Part shown: positions 7,736 through 9,802 of the stretch, one piece after another
Numbering within the stretch: position 1 is the first letter of the stretch
How the letters are laid out: every line of letters begins with the position of its first letter
Assembly (NCBI GenBank): GCA_018062725.1
Contig: JAGORP010000084.1
Location: forward strand, 1-9,802
Length of the DNA stretch: 9,802 nt
Direction of reading: 5' to 3'
Source of the DNA: Flavobacterium sp.
GTDB taxonomy: Bacteria > Bacteroidota > Bacteroidia > Flavobacteriales > Flavobacteriaceae
Program-made: the position numbers and the translations under genes
The notes under the pieces: model-generated
What the model was told of the DNA's origin: nothing
Databases searched by the model: none
What the model saw: the letters and a program-made list of their open reading frames with translations, nothing else

Positions 7736-8155
7736 TTAGTTTATTTTTATCATTAGTTCCGTAGTTTGATTTGGGGTATATCCAACTTCTATAAATTTTT
7801 TAATAAGGCTTGGATTCTTTACCGATGAAAATACCGCTTCGAATCCCTTTTCTTCTGCTTCAACCGTCAAATTTGCGATTAACATTATTTGTGATTCGTG
7901 ACGTATTTTTTTGTCTTTAATATCAGGATTCGCTACAATAAATTCGATCCACGCGATTCCGCTATTGGTTTCAAAAAGAAATCCGGCACATATATCAATT
8001 CCACCATCACTTACAATTTTTAATCCGCCGAGTCCGTTATTAGGAAGCATCCGGCTTGGGGGTATAGGGAAACGATTCCATTTCCACCAATCAACAAATT
8101 TTTCGTAATCAGTTTTCTGAATTTTCTGAGCTTCCACTTTTTTCAAGTTTATCAA
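7736..8155 (-). CDS. GNAT-fold virion-associated protein (T7 gp13-like position)
   Basis: This 139-residue protein has features of the GNAT acetyltransferase fold: an N-terminal VDWWKW (21-26), RFPIPPSRMLPNNGLGG (28-44), a paired-strand stretch DICAGFLFETNSGIAWIEFIVANP (54-77), a long helix to about 103, and the closing FEAVFSSVKNPSLIKKF.EVGY block (105-126) with the typical Asn (N114) and final Gly-aromatic. The acetyl-CoA pyrophosphate loop (Q/RxxGxG/A), expected before the long helix, is not visible; the sequence there is KDKKIRHESQ. Enzymatic activity is therefore doubtful. T7 gp13 has almost the same size (138 aa), position and a similar C-terminal pattern. The first in-frame ATG is at residue 36, after conserved-looking residues, so translation probably begins at TTG 8155; TTG 8146 and GTG 8137 are alternatives. 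A TAG stop lies just upstream (8161-8159). The stop codon is one base before the next gene's ATG. Confidence 0.7.
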   Translation of the reverse strand: MINLKKVEAQKIQKTDYEKFVDWWKWNRFPIPPSRMLPNNGLGGLKIVSDGGIDICAGFLFETNSGIAWIEFIVANPDIKDKKIRHESQIMLIANLTVEAEEKGFEAVFSSVKNPSLIKKFIEVGYTPNQTTELMIKIN

Positions 8156-8288
8156 TATCTATAAAAAGGCCTATTTCGACACCTTCCGCTTGCATTAAGC
8201 GAACTGTATGTGAAGGATATTTTTCAAGTTCCTTTCTGAACGGCTCAAACACGGCTTTTAAAGCGTTAACTTTTTCGTCGATAGTCAT
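8109..8288 (-). CDS. Small phage protein of unknown function (59 aa)
   Basis: An ATG at 8288 opens a 59-codon frame that ends in TGA at 8109. The protein starts MTIDEKVNALKAVF, which looks like an amphipathic helix, has a central PSHTVRLMQAEGVEIGLFID stretch and ends in a Ser/Glu/Asn-rich tail (SGSSENSEN). It has no membrane segment and no motif I recognise. It fills the space between the tail structural gene (51 bases upstream) and the GNAT-like gene, and its last 47 bases overlap the start of the latter in another frame. The ATG, the lack of other coding use of this space and the dense packing of the module support it as real. It could be a small virion component or a chaperone for its neighbours; nothing in the sequence decides this. 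Confidence 0.6.
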   Translation of the reverse strand: MTIDEKVNALKAVFEPFRKELEKYPSHTVRLMQAEGVEIGLFIDIDKLEKSGSSENSEN

Positions 8289-8339
8289 ATTGTTTGGATT
8301 TGATTAAAATATAATAATAGTTACAGCAAATATAAGTAT
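8289..8339 (-). promoter_or_regulatory. 51-base intergenic gap with a weak promoter-like box
   Basis: This is the only real gap between genes in the window. It is strongly AT-rich. On the minus strand, TATATTTG at 8334-8327 fits the Bacteroidetes -7 consensus TAnnTTTG, and the distance to the ATG at 8288 (about 38 bases) would suit a short leader. However, no TTTG-like -33 element is seen at the expected 19-21 base spacing, and such a box is easy to find by chance in AT-rich DNA. No inverted repeat followed by a T run is visible, so I see no terminator for the upstream gene. The bases just before the ATG are A-rich, which is the usual ribosome-binding context in Bacteroidetes. Confidence 0.2.
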
Positions 8340-9802
8340 TTATGTGAATGATTTTGCCACTTCCGAACTAATTGCGTAAATCTCTTTTGGAGTAGTGGCT
8401 GAAAACTCACAATCCACTTTCATAAAGGTGCCGAGCAAACCATTATTTTCCACACTTTGAGGCTTAACACAAAGGCAGTAATCTCCGTTATTAAGATTTG
8501 CTACCGAGTTCAGAGTTAATTCACGTAAAGTCTTTCCTGTAATAGTCCCAACCAATTGCATATTTTGATTATACACCTCGTCTCCATTAGAAATTATTGT
8601 ATCTAAATCAAAACCAAATTGCAAGACGTTTCCAGCAATATTTGTCACATTTCCTATTCCTTGTGTTGAAAGGAGAGAAGTGTCAATAGCGCCATTTGAA
8701 ACCCTTGTATATGAGCGCCAAACGTTTTCTTCTTTCTCAAAATCTGCAACATTAACATATCCGTCATTAAAATCGGTTTTTAAAGAAACTTGGACCGGCA
8801 CATCGCCTTCAACCTCAAAAGTCTTAAAGTTTTTACGCGTACTTGGTTCTTGTGAGAAAACAAACGAGAATTTACTTGGCGATTCTACTCCGTAAAAGGT
8901 ATTGTAAACCGATGTTTGATTGTGTAGATAAACTTCACCGTTTTGAAAACTGATTAGTTCATTATTTATACGGCACATTCCTTCTGGATTAAAAGATAAT
9001 CTACCGAGCCATCCGTTATTTATATCACTATAAACCCAAGTCACGAAACTTCCGTCGTTGAATTTTACATTTGCAATGAAATAATCGTTGAATTGATCGT
9101 AGGCGCCAAGTATTTCGGAAATGTCAGTTCTTTTAAACATTGTTTTCCAATAGTCACGCATTCCTTGAAACGAAATCTCAAATAAGCCGTTATTAGATTT
9201 TTTTATCCAAACGCCTCGTTTTATGTCAGAACAGTAAGAATTAAAACCGTAAATATCATAGCTTGACGGATTCGATGAAATTCCATATTCACCTTCATAA
9301 GTTCTTACCTTACCAAGCACTTCAGGAATTGAAATAAGATTTGTTGTTCCGTCGGCATTCGACAAAATATCTTTTCCATAGTAAACAACACTTACTTGAT
9401 CTTCCTGATATAAATCAAGATTAGTGTCAATTCCTTTTATTTTTTGAATTGAGCCGTAGCCTTTTTCAATATCATCTTTAAAATTTCCAAAGAATAAGTT
9501 AAACTCATTTAGTTTATTTACATTGGTATTCGAATTATAAATTTCGGAATAAGTAATATCAGCAAATCGTCTAACTTGACGATATTGGTCTTCACTAACT
9601 GCTGTCGGACAAAAATCAATAGAAATGTATTTTTCGTTGAATGCATCACGTATTTGATAAGACTCGGCTCCATTACCAAAAGAGAAACAATTGAATGTTT
9701 CAGTTAATACATGATCCACCATTTCGTGCTGTCCATTGGCGATTGTGTAAACTTCAGGGGTTTCATAGAATATTCCATCGTCAATATCTAATGGCTCTGT
9801 TT
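8340..9802 (-). CDS. Tail structural protein (nozzle/muzzle-like), C-terminal part
   Basis: The frame is open from the window edge, with 26 codons before the first in-window ATG at 9722, so the true start lies outside and at least 486 residues are present. It ends in TAA at 8340. Counting from the Met at 9722, visible family motifs are NCFSFGNGAESYQIRD (11-26), a GYGSIQKI block (88-95), YGISSNPSS (146-154), DIKRGVWIKKSNNGLFEIS (166-184), NNGWLGRLSFNPE (235-247), NTFYG (274-278) and FSQEPSTRKNFKTFEVEG (289-306). The C-terminus holds a 'GDEVY...GTITGK' block followed by GLLGTFMKV and EIYAISSEV. I recall this motif series from large structural proteins of crAss-like and other Bacteroidetes podoviruses, where the first half looks beta-rich and propeller-like. 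Its place directly before the internal virion genes is that of T7 gp12 (nozzle); the matching crAss-like name would be muzzle protein. The family is fairly sure, the exact virion position is inferred. Confidence 0.75.
   Translation of the reverse strand, partial: TEPLDIDDGIFYETPEVYTIANGQHEMVDHVLTETFNCFSFGNGAESYQIRDAFNEKYISIDFCPTAVSEDQYRQVRRFADITYSEIYNSNTNVNKLNEFNLFFGNFKDDIEKGYGSIQKIKGIDTNLDLYQEDQVSVVYYGKDILSNADGTTNLISIPEVLGKVRTYEGEYGISSNPSSYDIYGFNSYCSDIKRGVWIKKSNNGLFEISFQGMRDYWKTMFKRTDISEILGAYDQFNDYFIANVKFNDGSFVTWVYSDINNGWLGRLSFNPEGMCRINNELISFQNGEVYLHNQTSVYNTFYGVESPSKFSFVFSQEPSTRKNFKTFEVEGDVPVQVSLKTDFNDGYVNVADFEKEENVWRSYTRVSNGAIDTSLLSTQGIGNVTNIAGNVLQFGFDLDTIISNGDEVYNQNMQLVGTITGKTLRELTLNSVANLNNGDYCLCVKPQSVENNGLLGTFMKVDCEFSATTPKEIYAISSEVAKSFT

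Larger units (their letters stand above)
1..9802 (-). other. Phage late structural / genome-ejection gene module
   Basis: Six minus-strand reading frames cover almost all of the window, with 1-base overlaps or gaps at three of the five junctions. The first encodes a tail structural protein with motifs typical of Bacteroidetes podoviruses. The later ones encode a GNAT-like small protein, an internal virion protein with a hydrophobic N-terminus, a long helical hydrophilic protein and a giant multi-domain protein. This order matches the tail-tube to internal-core part of T7-like genomes (gp12 to gp16). No replication, lysis, integration or regulatory gene is present, so the lifestyle cannot be told. 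Whether it is a free phage or an integrated prophage is not shown by the sequence. Confidence 0.8.

Noticed and set aside
8109..8155. A dnaX-like slippery site (A AAA AAG) for -1 frameshifting between the small gene and the GNAT-like gene
   Set aside because: The GNAT frame is +1, not -1, relative to the small gene, so a -1 slip would not enter it. A non-ATG start or re-initiation explains the overlap more simply.
8289..8339. A rho-independent terminator after the tail structural gene
   Set aside because: The 51-base gap is AT-rich but has no GC-containing hairpin followed by a T run.
1..9802. Stop-codon reassignment (TAG or TGA read as sense), known in some crAss-like phages
   Set aside because: No in-frame TAG or TGA occurs inside any of the genes; four end in TAA and one in TGA. 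The standard code suffices in this window.

Overview
The window looks like part of the virion-structure module of a tailed, podovirus-like phage, probably infecting a member of the Bacteroidetes (Flavobacterium or a relative). The reasons are: the DNA is AT-rich; every gene lies on the minus strand, packed end to end; no gene has a clear Shine-Dalgarno sequence (the bases before the starts are A/T-rich, as is usual in Bacteroidetes and their phages); and the proteins resemble structural and cargo proteins of crAss-like and related Bacteroidetes podoviruses. The host is inferred from style, not from a marker gene.

The layout is given in the direction of transcription, from high to low coordinates. 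(1) 9802-8340 is the C-terminal part (486 codons) of a large tail structural protein, cut by the window edge. (2) A 51-base gap follows at 8339-8289, the only real non-coding stretch. (3) 8288-8109 is an unrecognised 59-residue protein. (4) 8155-7736 is a 139-residue protein with a GNAT-like fold; it has no ATG start near its N-terminus and its beginning overlaps the small gene. (5) 7734-7105 is a 209-residue internal virion protein with a hydrophobic N-terminus. (6) 7105-5570 is a 511-residue hydrophilic, helical virion protein. (7) 5570-1 is the first 1,856 codons of a giant protein that runs off the window, built from Gly/Ala-rich hydrophobic segments, low-complexity linkers, coiled coils and modules of the 'large polyvalent protein' type. 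All frames were read without an internal stop.

The order and sizes recall the T7 series gp12 (nozzle), gp13 (138 aa), gp14 (196 aa), gp15 (747 aa) and gp16 (1,318 aa), whose last three members are ejected to build a DNA-translocation channel across the host envelope. The likely joint role of genes 4-7 is therefore to be packaged with the DNA and ejected at infection, with gene 1 forming the end of the tail tube. This is inference from order, size and composition; T7 sizes are quoted from general knowledge. Genes 5-6 and 6-7 share one base (TAATG), which suggests translational coupling. I found no tRNA, CRISPR array, insertion sequence, attachment site or terminator.
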